Positions 1 through 11,436 of a stretch of 64,000 nt of DNA are shown in pieces. Location of the stretch: contig NC_057762.1 in assembly GCF_010389155.1 (NCBI RefSeq), forward strand, positions 9,783,513-9,847,512. The letters run 5' to 3'. Made by a program: the position numbers and the translations under genes. The notes under the pieces are model-generated. The model worked only from the letters and a program-made list of their open reading frames with translations, was not told the DNA's origin and ran no database searches. This DNA is from Erigeron canadensis (taxonomy: Eukaryota; Streptophyta; Magnoliopsida; Asterales; Asteraceae). The first letter of the stretch is position 1. The number at the start of each line of letters is the position of its first letter.

Positions 1-642
1 TAGATAGAGTTTAAGATTTTAGGTAGAATTTGATTGATAGATATTGATTGAGGATAATCATTGTGTTTGGTTGTTCAAGGGATCGCTAGTTTAAGTGAAG
101 AAAGTGAATAATTATCGTGTTATCGAGACAAATTGAAAGATTGTGAATATTCAAGATTATATTAATGTTTGAAAGTTTATGGTCGATAATGAAAAGATTT
201 GTTGGATAAATGACCATTGTTTGATGATAAAGAGAGTTAGAGATTGAATAATGTTTGAAAAGAGAAGAAAAGCTTGAGATTAAATAGAGATTGTTCGTTT
301 GTTGATACTTGTGTGATAGCCAAGTTTGTTTAAAGTGTTGATAAGATTCATAGTCTGAAGAGATTGTTCATTTGAGGGGGAGCAAGAGTAAACTCATGAA
401 TTGTTAAATATGCTACTAAATGATTGTTTGTTCAAGGGGGAGCAAGAAATCTGAAGATAATTCGTTGATTAGATAGAAATGCTCCAAGATAGATATTTGT
501 TTGAGGGGGAGCAAAATTGTTAATTCAAAGACAAGTTAGATCAAGAATTCAAGGATAAAATGCTCCATGATGATTGTGATTCAGAGACAAGTTAGATCAA
601 GAATTGAAATTTCATAGTCAAATCAAATTTCCGCGTTCCAAA

Positions 643-770
643 ACCAAGCTTCCGCAATGCCAAAAGAATTTAAAGTCAAACCAAGCTTCCATAATGCCAA
701 AAGAATTCAAAGATAACCAAGCTTCCGCATCCAAAAGAATTCAAAGAATTCAAAGTCAAAACCAAGCTTT
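643..770 (+). repeat. Short minisatellite, about 3.3 units of 36-45 bp
   Basis: Units start at 643, 680, 716 and 761. Each opens with ACCAAGCTT and carries a CAAAAGAAT-type core, with the third unit lengthened by a duplicated AATTCAAAG. It lies inside the non-coding 3' region of the Copia-type element. Confidence 0.7.
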
Positions 771-1095
771 CGCACACTACTCAAAGATTCAAGTTACTTC
801 TCTAAGCAACATCAAGTTGAAATCAACATTCAAAAGTTCAAGTTGAGAAAGCTCAAAAGCTATAAAGATTTCAAAGATGCTTCCAAAAGTATTCTAAGTT
901 GCAAGGGAAGATTAAGCTTAAAGAATCATCGTCAAATTTATATGTTTGTTGAGAAGATTCAAAGTCAAGGTTGATACAAGACGTTGAAGACAATGAGAAA
1001 GCTTCAAGGTCCAATCAACATTGAAGATTTTCAACAAATGGTTTCATCATGTTTATTTAAAGAATGAAAATGATGCAACATTTACAATTCAACAC

Positions 1096-1107
1096 TAAGG
1101 GGGAGAT
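1096..1107 (+). promoter_or_regulatory. Polypurine tract of the Copia-type element
   Basis: An AAGGGGGAGA purine run ends two bases before TGTTAG, the usual start of an LTR. In LTR retrotransposons this tract primes plus-strand DNA synthesis. Confidence 0.65.
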
Positions 1108-1383
1108 TGTTAGAATTATAAATGTGGTGTTAAATTAAAAATTTCCATTAGTGGAAGGAGTAATAGTGATTATAGTGAGATTAGTATAAATACCCGTTTC
1201 TTAGTTATTTTGTAAAAAGCCTTTAATTATAATCCCATACATCCTTCTCTCTAACTTACTTTCTATTTATAAACTCTATCTTCAACCTCCAATCATCCTC
1301 ACACACTCAAACACACACATAAGCCTAATTACACCATTAACCCTCAATTGAGCTCAAGTCTATTCTTTAAAACTAACTCGCCA
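1108..1383 (+). mobile_element. 3' LTR of the Copia-type element (right end approximate)
   Basis: It starts TGTTAGAATT immediately after the PPT. A TATA-like AGTATAAATACC sits at 1190-1201, followed by a pyrimidine- and A/C-rich leader, as in plant LTR promoters. The right end is uncertain: a CA occurs at 1382-1383, but no partner LTR is in the window, so neither the end nor the TSD can be confirmed. Confidence 0.55.
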
Positions 1384-1421
1384 TAAATTCACTTTTTAAA
1401 ATAACCACCTTTGGTTTTCTT

Positions 1422-2136
1422 TAGGGGTGAGCAAAACCAAATCATAAACCGCAAAAACCACAAAAAAAACCCAAAAAACCAAACCACAAAACCACCCCAT
1501 ATTGAAAAAACCGATTTTATGGTTCTTATATTTAGAAAAAACAAATTAATGGTTTGGATCTTGGATGCATATAAAAAACCAAACCAAACCGCATTATATA
1601 TTATCAATTAAACTTAATTAAATTTTAATATTATTTAATTAATATATATCTTTAGTGTAGATGTTGATGTTTAAATGGGTCAGTTGATTTACTTTCGTAT
1701 TGCTTATGATACTGTATACCCTAGACTTTTATATTATTACATATATATATTGTATACGCCAGCAGTCAGTTTTCTCAAAATCAACATTTGATAGTTCTTG
1801 CTATGAAGTTGAACATGATACTTTGATAGTTTTATTTATTTATTTATTATTATTATTATTATTTAAGCGTTTGAAGTTTGTTATGGAACATTGAGTTAGA
1901 CTTTGAGTTTAATATTTGCATGAATAAACCATGTAGTTGAATATCTTGCTTTTTAGTTTTTAGTTGATCTAGTGCTTAAAAAAACCAAACCCCATCCATT
2001 TGAAACCAAAAACCAATCCAAAAATCTGAAAAACCAAACCGCTATAAACCATTTACAAATGGTTTGAAATTTTGAAAACCCACCATAATGGTTTGGTGTT
2101 TGGTTTTAACTAAAAACCGCACCATACTCACCCCTA
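1422..2136. mobile_element. hAT-type MITE (715 bp)
   Basis: The element starts TAGGGGTGAG and ends CTCACCCCTA, a 10-bp terminal inverted repeat. It is flanked by a perfect 8-bp duplication GTTTTCTT (1414-1421 and 2137-2144), the TSD length of hAT elements. Just inside the ends are many ACCAAACC/GGTTTGGT motifs in opposite orientations, which suits transposase-binding subterminal repeats. There is no transposase, so it is non-autonomous. The small frames crossing both ends on each strand are products of the A/C-rich termini and are not annotated as genes. Confidence 0.85.
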
Positions 2137-2235
2137 GTTTTCTTTATGTACATCAGCAACCGGGATCACCGCTATTAGCCACCGACATCACCACTATAGC
2201 AACCTGTGCAAGTGCCTACTCAAGCGCGATTGGAT

Positions 2236-2515
2236 TAGGGATGCGCTAATGACCCGAATATCCATGACTCGGCGCAGACCTGCCCCAAACCAAGTCGCCT
2301 GAAGGTGTAACGAGTCGGGTCACGGGTTTGATTTTGTGGTTTCGGGTCGAGTCGGTTGGGTTGGATTTTGACAATTCAAGAACAAAAAACCCTTAAACCC
2401 GAGGACCGAACCGCACTCGCTCAATGTCGAACCGAATCGACCTGCCCGAAGGGGTAAAGGATCGGGTCACGACTTTTCACGGGTCGGACCGGGTTTTGAC
2501 CCGTGCACATGCCTA
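2236..2515. mobile_element. Degenerate hAT-like MITE (280 bp)
   Basis: It begins TAGGGATGCGCTAATGACCC and ends GGGTTTTGACCCGTGCACAT plus GCCTA. The ends form an imperfect inverted repeat of the TAGG-ATG-GC-GGGTC type. Flanks are GATTGGAT (2228-2235) and GACTGGAT (2516-2523), a 7 of 8 match consistent with an old 8-bp TSD. The interior is rich in CGGGTCGGGTC-like words in both orientations. It carries no coding capacity. Confidence 0.6.
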
Positions 2516-2523
2516 GACTGGAT

Positions 2524-3748
2524 TGTAAAGCTCGAAACTCGACTGGAGGGGGCCTATACAATATCGAGCTTGCTTTACTAATCGACACTCCACCGAGTAT
2601 TATTTTCATTGTAATCTTGTCTTTAGTTTTAAACTTAAAAATAAATAAGATTGAGTTAGGTATATATATTTACGGGATCCTTACACACCACTAATTAACC
2701 ATACCCAATAATTATACCATAAAAGTCCCTAACGTGAGTGCTCTAGAATTTGCTAAAAGATTTATGGTCTATTCTATAAGTTTACACTTTACTTTAGTCC
2801 TTTGTCCCTTCAGGACATGCGATTTCTTACTTTATATAAGATGGCTTTATCGAAATGAGCCCTTCTTCTAAAGAAAAAGAGTGACTTCTTTGCGTTGTCA
2901 CTTCCATTTCAATTTTGAAATGGCTTTATCCATTTCAAGGCAGCCACCTCCAACCACCACTGATATACATATTTCAATTTTGAGATCCCACATGTGGCTT
3001 CTTTGCGTTGTCACTTCTCATCAAACAAAACATTTGGGCTCATATGAATATATTGATGTATGATGTTTAAGTTGTAGTGAGCATCACTAACACCCCACTG
3101 TCACCGATGAAGAGCAACCGCAACCCGACAGATAACCGGCGGTCTAGATCTGGAATTTTGTGGTTGTATGCGTTTTTCTATACCCTTATCTCGTTATAAC
3201 GATAGTAACTAACATCGGATTTTTGTGGTTATATGGGTAACGGTGGTCTAGATCTGGATTTTTTTTGTGGTTGTATGCGATGACAGTGGTGGCCGGATTT
3301 GGGTGACTGGGATAATAGCTATTACTGGAATTTCAACGGGTGTGGGTGTATTTATATGGTTTCTTATGTGATGGTGATTGATAATATGATTTCAGAAATC
3401 AACAATTGATGATGATGATGATATAAAATGGATCTGTTGAAGTGTTGATAATATATATATATATAATAGTATATAATGAATTAGATAGACGTGGCATGTA
3501 TATTAAGACATGGCAATTCATCTTTTGGTTTATTAAATCTAAAATCAAATAAAAATTAAAAAGTGACCGACTACTTGAACGGAGCCCCAATAAAGATGTT
3601 TTAGTCGTTTTTCTTACCTCAAATAGAACTTTTTTTTGTTCGAGCCCCAGAAAAGATTTTACTGACAAGTTGAGAGACTTTCAAAGTAATTAGCCTTTTA
3701 TATACTATCCTCTTTTATCAAGTATTTCATAAATGGACATTGAACCCA
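2524..3748. other. Intergenic, no gene seen; two dispersed direct repeats
   Basis: This stretch is AT-rich with no convincing coding sequence. CTTCTTTGCGTTGTCACTT occurs at about 2886 and again near 2998. GGTCTAGATCTGGA with TTGTGGTTGTATGCG occurs near 3140 and 3245. These suggest small local duplications. (GAT)n lies near 3408-3422. Confidence 0.5.
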
Positions 3749-6700
3749 TCTATACTTGTAACACCCATCGTTTAAAAATATGGATTTCCAAAAAAACTTT
3801 CGCCTAACGGCGTCAAAAGAAAGCGGAAGTAAACTTTAAAAGTCCAAACTAGCAAAATCTGTTAGGTTTATTCATTTAATGGTGTTACTAGCCATATCAT
3901 CTAAATAAGTTCAAATGGAAACCCAGCGGTTGCCCAACATTAAACAACCGACCGCATTATCAATATAAGTCATTATTATCTAAACATAAAGCAAATGTCT
4001 AAAGCGAGCAACCACTATGGGTAAACTATAGCCAGCTTCAAGATCATCTACCCATGCCTCACATCTTCTCACATCAACCTGCTCACTAATGTTGGACCTG
4101 AGGGAACAACACATTTTAAAAGAGCAAGTGTTAGCTAACGAATTAGCTAAGTAAGATAACACATAGTTCATAAAACGTTTGTCCATTTAAAACATTATAT
4201 AAAAGTCATATTAAGTCGTTAAGGCACATATCATCAAACATATCATGTCACATAAATATCATAGCATCTACAACTTTCATATTAGGATGATTCATCCTAA
4301 ATGTGGCTAGTCATCTTTTGCATCTCCACATATCACATCTAAACATCTTTTTAGTTGTGACATAAGTCACGCATCTCATATAACATATGCATCTTTATAA
4401 GTGTGACATAAGTCACACTCAACTAGATGGACAAACCTTACGGTTGTACATCATTGTCGTTAAGGAATGGCAAGCCAATCCCTGAGTAATCCGTATGTTC
4501 AAGACAAGTGGGGTTGGTAAAACCTCCCGTATTACTCTTCACGTTGTACCTCGTTGCAAGGTGCCACCCAAGCAACCACATCAAACGTACTACCCTGGCA
4601 AAGGCACGTACGGGTTAAACTTAACACTTTCATCTCTGTAAAATAGCTCGAGCATTTTCATCACATGTAGTTTAGGTGTTCATGTTACCTAAACATTAAT
4701 CACATATTACATCACATCTCATTAACGTTTGGGCCCTTAAACGTGCACGTGTCAAGACAACTTACAAAGTCTAGTGAACTAGATGTACAAGCCATGTAAT
4801 CATCATATCTCACATTCACATTCACACATGCACATTTACATATTAAGCATCATTACATATCAAGCATGGTCACATGACGTACATTATCATATATCTCATA
4901 TCGTTATTCATCATATGTCATTGCATTGCATATATAATTACATATCATCTTTCATTGCATAACACATTTAATCACATATCGTATTTCATAACACCTCAAG
5001 CATTATATAGCAGTTCATGGCCTCTCATCTAAGAACATATTATCTCATATCATCGGGGTAGCATTTCAGGCATCAATATACATTTACATAGCCCATATCA
5101 CCTCCCATATAATCCCGAGTACCCATATGCAAACAAGATATCGTTAGGGGAAGTTATTATATGAAAACTATGTTTTTGTTGAACCCTCAGCGTGTCAAAG
5201 TAGTGTATCTTACCTGATGACGAGCACAACAGTACACCAAACACAAGTTAACAAGCTTCACAATTATCCCGAGTGACCTATATCGAGTTCATTGTCATTA
5301 AACTTGCATAAATCCATCCTCATAAGGTTACAAAACCATCTATTAACTTAGGTACACTTATAGGACCCTTAAACGCTTGATTCGGGCCTCAAACGGACTC
5401 ACAGACACTTTATGCGACGCATGCTTTGAATATTATATTTGCTTTAAAAATCACCCAGAACCCTCCCAGGCCCCGATATGTGCCGCACATAAATTATATG
5501 CGTCGCATATGGGGTGCTGGTCGAAAGATTGACTCGCGCTCTTCACTTGCAGGCAACTTTTCGACCTCTCGAAGACCAAATGAGTCAAAACTTAGTTCTT
5601 ATGAAAGTAGGGAATTCAAAGACCTTTCCAGAAATATAAAGTTTTAACTCTTGAAGTTCTCTAATGAATGATTTATGACGTTTTCAAGACAAGTCTGCAG
5701 AATTCGTTCGAAACCTGACCATTTTTTGAAAATCGACATTTTTCACATACCTCTGGGCAAAATCACATAAAACTTTGTTCATATCGAATTTAGGGGACAC
5801 ATAGAGGTTTTGAGAAATGTAATATTCATCTTCTAATATGTTCATATAAAGAAGATATGATTTTTGCAATACGACTGAATTTTCAGACCTAATAAACCCT
5901 TTGTTTTGCAAACAATTTCCACCATCAAACATCCATGTCAAGCCACCATGACCTCTACAGTTCATACACATCAAATTAAGTCTTAATTATAATTATCAAA
6001 TCATAAATTGATTCATGGATTCATTATACTCAGTTTACAATCGATTTGACATCCGAATGACCTAAATTGACTCACAAACGCAATCGAATCCAAAGCAAAC
6101 CTCAAGACCAGATGTGACACTCATATGAAATACATAATATCATCAAAAAATCATCAATATCACGTTCATACCTGTAGGAAATGACTAAACCTCAATTGAT
6201 CAAAATAAGGGTTACCGAACGACTCGAAATCACCGATTCTAGCAACGAAACACAAATAAACGATCAAGTTCAAGTATGAACGAGATGAAGACTTAGGAAT
6301 GACCTAAAATCAGTGGAGAATACAATCCTTACCTTGAAGATGATTACCGGATCGATATACAAGTGATTAATTGCTCCTAATGGACCCGAAATCGATAGAA
6401 AATCAAATAAAGGATTGATATAGGTTAGGGGGTGGTTTAGGGTTCAAAGAGAGGATTAATTTTCTGCAATTAGAGGCAAATAAGCTGATACAAAACCCTT
6501 AATCTCGTTTTTAGGTTTCCACCTATGTCAAAACTAGTCCCTGAACTTCCATAGAGCTCATATTTGGCTCAAAACTCCTATTGGGAATACTTACAACACA
6601 TTAAACACATTAAGCACCTTTAAAGGCATTAAAATATACCTTTATACAGTTATAACATCAATTATTAAGGCATTAAAGCCTTACACATATAGCACATTAA

Positions 6701-7116
6701 ACACATATAATCATCAAATCTCCTAGAGACTTAACGGACACACGATGTTGACTTAACGACTCAAGTCAACCGTTAAATAAAAGTTTCAGGATGTTACAAT
6801 ACTACTTTATAAAGTAAACTACCCCCTACCTCTTTAAGTAATTAAGATTTTGAAATAACCATATTACCCCTCTTCTTTGTTTACTAATTTAAATATTTCT
6901 TTCACCTATTTACCTATAATATTCTTAATTAAATAAATTACAACATAAATCTTCCAACCCTTAAAACATCATATTAACCCCTCTTACATCAATTACTTTA
7001 TAATCACCACCACGCCACCACTACCGTCACCGCTGCAAATCCCGCCACCACTGCCGCCGTCGCCATACCTTCGTTGCTACCACTATCACCGCCGTATCGC
7101 GCGGACACCCGTCTAG
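3749..7116 (+). mobile_element. Small non-autonomous Helitron, split by a nested solo LTR
   Basis: Removing the LTR at 3757-6798 plus one TSD copy rejoins TCTATACT to ACTTTATAAAGTAAAC. That gives an A|TC Helitron 5' end of the same kind seen at 27339, 27728 and 33085. The 3' end has GCGCGG (7100-7104 area) followed by CTAG at 7113-7116 and then T, the Helitron CTRR|T ending. The same GCCGCATCGCGCGGG-CTAG ending appears on the minus strand at 24700. The element's own length is about 321 bp, with no Rep/helicase gene. Its interior is a CACCGCCGC-rich tract. Confidence 0.75.
3757..6798 (-). mobile_element. Solo LTR, 3.04 kb, TGTAACA-ended family
   Basis: It starts TGTAACACCC, ends GGATGTTACA, and is flanked by ATACT at 3752-3756 and 6799-6803. 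A 5-bp TSD and TG...CA ends fit an LTR retrotransposon. No gag, pol, PBS or second LTR lies inside, so a solo LTR left by recombination is the best reading. LTRs this long with TGTAACA ends fit Ty3/gypsy Tekay-like families (inference). Orientation is judged minus: its reverse complement has the GCGACGCAT motif and the leader order seen in the copies at 33593 and 36954. Frames inside are not considered genes. Confidence 0.75.
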
Positions 7117-7964
7117 TTTCATATGATGGGAGTTGCTGGTTCGGCGGTTTCACAACAACAACAATAACGAGACCCACTTTCTGAATGGGGTCTGAGGGAG
7201 GTGAGTTGTAGGCAGTTATTTAAAAACTCTCTCATTGGCTCCAAGGGATAAAGTATTTGGGGATAACTTAAATGCTAGAATAATCTCCTCCTCGGTTGAG
7301 GTATGTCTCTACAGAATTACAGACAACCAAATCTAAAGTAAAAAATCTATTTACCCTTATATACTAAAAACCAATTTGGTTTTTACAACACTTTATGCAT
7401 ATGGTACAAGTATACTTCCTTTTCTATTTTTACCTACTTTTTATTATATAGCCTATTCTTATTTCATCTGCTTCAGAGTAATCCAGATATATTTTTTTCA
7501 TCTTATTTTATATATTAGTTGCTAAATTTTATATATATATTAGAGATAATAATCACCGACATGTTAAATTTTTATAATATCATAATTTTAACAAACATAG
7601 ATAATAGATGTTAAAAAATGATGATGTTTTTATTTTTACAAATTTTTTATTATTCTAGACACCATATATATATTGGTAACATATTTCATTTCAATATCAC
7701 AAAGTAGTAACGATGTAAAATTAAATACTTATAACCAATATTTATTATGTTATAATAAAATTTTATACAAAGTATTAATTTGGTAACAACGTACGACAGT
7801 AAACGTAAAAAAAAAATATTATATAGAATAAAATAAAAATGGATTATAAAAAAGATAATATAAACTTAGGAATTATTTTTCATAATTATATCAATAAAGT
7901 AATTAAAAACTTTAATTATAAAACATAGGAATTAGTTTCCATAATTAATTACCATATTATATTA
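7117..7964. other. AT-rich intergenic, nothing recognised
   Basis: This is mostly very AT-rich sequence between the Helitron end and the next MITE. No ORF, tRNA-like fold or terminal repeat is visible. Confidence 0.5.
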
Positions 7965-8159
7965 CTCGTATTCAAGGTTGCGGAAGTCGCTAATCGTTCC
8001 CAGGTCGGTCGACAAGTGAGTTGGGAGTACTCGGGTGTATACGGTGAGTACTTGGGGGTCAAAGTGGCCAAATCGGAGAGTACTCAGAATAATCGGCCGA
8101 CTTGACACCCTACCTTGTAGCGAGTACTCGGAGAGTACTCGGCTCTACTCGGTGAGTTT

Positions 8160-9125
8160 TGTAAGTCCCAACTATTACTAGATGGGTGCTGAAGACACCT
8201 CTATGTCGATGGTGAGTGAACTTTGCAACACAATCAATTAATCTGGATATGACCAGTTTAGATTGATCGTGTACCAGGTTAACTGGAGTTAATGTATTAA
8301 GGTGATAGAATTAATACAATGCAATAATATAAATGACAAGTATATAAATTGGTGAGACAAATGTAATTTTCAAGTGTATTTTATTTATTGATTGTTTAAA
8401 TAAAATACAAGGTTGTTGCGGAACCAAGATAATACATGAATGTAAATATCCTAACAACCCATGAATTACAATTGATCTAAACTTGGAAATTCTCCTAAAC
8501 AATCGAAACACTTAGAGTTGTGAAATGTTCCTTTTTGCGATTGAGAGAATATTGCACAAGTTCACCAATATTGCAGAATATATGTATTTGCAAAGTTGTT
8601 GAAAATGCTTGTGCAAGGACCTCTATTTATAGTCGGAGATTGAGCATAGGGATCTCAACTTCGACGTACAAAAATGGTTGACAGCACACAAAAGTATTGT
8701 TTAAATAATCCTTTGAGTGTGCTAAATAAAGTAAGACAAAAGGTTACTTTATTCAACCTCTCTACATCTTTGCACCTTTATCCAAAGACAATATCATTGC
8801 CCGGTTAAAAGGATGTAGAGTAAAAAGGTCCTCCTCGTAATCAGTGTAAAGCTTTGTAAGAGCATTTACACTGGAGGATTCTCCAGTTGATTGATCCGGT
8901 AGATTGTCAACTGGGCTTCGCTGCCATTGCCAATCTTTGTCTTCCATTTGTTGTCTTTGACTTCAACTGGAAGGTCTTCAGATTCTAGTCTTCTGATCAC
9001 AACCGGAGGAAGTCATCAGTTGCTAAACCTGTACAATGCAACTGGACTTCTAATATTTCAGACAATTCTGCATGCTCTCCAGATGTCGCTGGAGAGCTCC
9101 AGTTTAGCTTAAACTGGACCTAACA
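8160..9125 (-). mobile_element. 3' LTR of the SIRE-like element (966 bp)
   Basis: On the minus strand it reads TGTTAGGTCC...GGGACTTACA. It matches the LTR at 23312-24278 almost throughout. A TATA-type box on the minus strand (plus-strand CTATTTATAG, 8623-8632) lies ahead of the presumed transcript start. Small frames inside both LTR copies are shadows. Confidence 0.93.
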
Positions 9126-9399
9126 AATTCCCCCTAATTGTCCTGAAATATTGTCAAGTATTTTCAAACTTTTTTCTATACAAGTTTAAGTTTGAAATAC
9201 TTGAGTTTGATAAAACCTATTAAGTTTCCAAGACATTTTTATAGATTATCAAATGTCTTGGATTTTGTTTTAATTGTTTGTAGATCTTATTAGATATCCT
9301 ACTTGTGAGTTACAATCTGGCAACTTGTATATACACAACATTTACAAATAAGTTACAAGAAAGTAAACAAAATTACAAGCAGATAGTTAGAAGGAAAAC
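9126..9399 (-). other. Spacer and polypurine tract before the 3' LTR
   Basis: Read on the minus strand, ATTAGGGGGAATT directly precedes the 3' LTR (plus-strand AATTCCCCCTAAT, 9126-9138) and serves as the PPT. The remaining 260 bp are non-coding. Confidence 0.75.
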
Positions 9400-11436
9400 T
9401 TAAACAGATGGCCCTTCGCCAATTTTCCTTCTTTTTGTGACTGATGAAATTGGCTGTGTGTCCTCAAGATCAAGGCCTAATCTTTCTTCAATGTTTTCCT
9501 TGAACTTGATAAGATTTTGCAATACGTACTCCCAACCCTTTTCAACCTTGTTCTTTCTCTGCCTACCTTCCAGCAACCTCAACATCTCTACATGTTCGGA
9601 ATGACCATACTGATGGACATCCGGGTTCTCAGTAGTTCTCTTAGGTCCACCAAAGTATTGTACCTCAACAACAAAATGCTTAGCACCAGGCTTGATCGAA
9701 ACCTTAACATCAGTAATCTTGCCTCTATTGTACCTTCGACGCTGTACATCTGACAAATATGTGCGAGCCTCAGATTCATTTGTCAGTTTAAATTTGCTCG
9801 TGCTCAGCTTTTGTGTAGCAGCTCGAATATCATCAGTTGTGGGTTTAGATGGTTCTGTCCAAGTCCTCAGATTTGCATCCCTTGGTAAAGCTTTTTGTTT
9901 TCTTCCTTTGGACTTGGGTGGATTCAATACTTTGGTGACCGCCTTCTTTACCTGCTCAGTCCTCTTGAGAATCCCTTCAGACCTAATCTCTCTGGCCTTC
10001 TCCACCGACACATTCAAACACTTTGCATCCAGTTCAGCCTCATCATCCTGGTAGTGTTTGTCCAGTTCAACTTCAAGCATCTCCTTCAGTGCATTGACTA
10101 TTCTTGGATCTTCTTTGATCTTCTTGTATTCAACAAGTGTCAAGCCAAGGAGTTGAGCATCAGTGATATCAACAAGAGGGGTTGGAAGATTTCTTCTTGA
10201 TTCGAATTGGTTTACCTTCATCTGTTTCTTCCTTTCTTTGACCAGGTATCCCACTCTTGCTAACTTCTGACTCTCGCTTTCAGTAACTGGAGGCAACAAA
10301 TCAACATTGCCAGTTTCCAACATTGGTGCATCGGTGGCCGGTTCCATAGATTCATCAGCAATGGCCTTTCCCTTATCAACACTCCCCTTTACAACATCAT
10401 CAAACACCTCAATCTCCTGCTCACCAGCCTCAGTACTGGTAGCCACCACTATCTCCTTCCCTTTACCTGAAGTCTCCACAAGAGTGCGAGGGGCATGTAC
10501 AGACCTTTCCCCCTTGGCAACATCTAGTCCTTGCCTGATAGCTTCAAAATCTGCATGACTGGAGGGCAAGCGATCTAGAGGCTGCCATGATTGCATTGTC
10601 TTGCACTCTTTGAAGACTCCACAAATCATGCGAACTGTCCTCCACAGATGATTGATCTTTTGAGACTGAGTCATAACATTTCCACTTGTCTACTCTTGAC
10701 TCTTTAAGATCTGTTTGAGTATTGAGAGATCATCTGGAGAAAGCCCAGTTGCAGAGACTTCCTTAACACCTTCAGAAACAACCTCCCTTCCTTTGCCAAC
10801 TTCAGTGGTTAGATCAGAAATTGCAGTTGAGTGTTCAGATACTTTGCTGGCCAGTGTATCCAGACTGCACCTCAACCGATCAATCTCAGATGTAATAGGA
10901 GTGAGATCGACCTGGGGCGCTGCAATCTTGGTGATCTCAGACATCACCTTTTCAATCAAATTGTTCTCATTGGCAACCAAAGTTTCTTCGATCTTTAGAC
11001 CAACTGAAGAGGCCAACTGACTCCCAAGCTCTGTCACATCTAGGCCAGGTTTGTTACATAGATCTTGCACCTGCCTTTCCAGATTCTTAATATCAACCTC
11101 TGATGATCTGACAGTGCTGTTCAGCAGGTTGGATATTGAAGATGTGACACCAGATTGAGTTAGTGCGAATGCCTCCCTTAAAGATGTTGCCATTTGGTTG
11201 GAGGATTCCACTAACTCGTTCAGCTTGCCAAACACCAAGTCCTCATTGGGCGAGAACTTGTTGATCCCCAGGTCAACCACTTTAATATTTTGCAAATGGT
11301 CCTTGTGGTACTTGGAGAGGGACTTGGTGTTTCTGTCCAGTGTCTTTTGAATCTCTTCCACCCTCGCGAGAAGGTTCGAGAGATCGGCTTGAAAAGACAC
11401 AAATTGGCTTTCCAGTGACTGAGGGGAAGGTGTCAC
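9400..11436 (-). CDS. Env-like ORF, C-terminal part (left copy), one in-frame stop
   Basis: Two frames (11436-10690 and 10674-9400) lie in the same phase and are separated by a TAG at 10690-10692. The duplicate copy has CAG at that point (14357-14359), so the stop is a copy-specific change. The N-terminal part is heptad-rich and probably coiled-coil; the C-terminal 420 residues are charged, with K/R-rich patches and a TKRRK motif near the end. Its position between RNase H and the 3' LTR matches the SIRE env-like ORF; no membrane or fusion segment is clear. Function is unknown, and such ORFs are called env-like mainly by position. The plus-strand frames opposite it are shadows. Confidence 0.7.

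Larger units (their letters stand above)
1..1107 (+). mobile_element. 3' internal region of a Copia-type LTR element (non-coding)
   Basis: This is AT-rich, stop-filled sequence ending in a polypurine tract directly before an LTR start, so it is read as the 3' internal spacer of an LTR retrotransposon whose coding part lies left of the window. GGGGGAGCAA-type motifs occur at 376-385, 436-445 and 505-514 before the terminal GGGGGAGA at about 1099-1106. A 20-bp direct repeat (531-550 and 586-605) and a minisatellite (643-770) also lie here. The 80-codon frame at 604-846 follows the minisatellite and is not considered a gene. Assignment to Copia is inference from the PPT/LTR junction style; no pol is visible. 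Confidence 0.6.

Noticed and set aside
1389..1611. Open frames on both strands at the left end of the first MITE
   Set aside because: They follow the CCAAA/TTTGG-rich hAT terminus, appear on both strands, and contain no domain.
9517..10558. Several plus-strand frames of 78-120 codons
   Set aside because: They lie opposite the env-like ORF and have no independent features.
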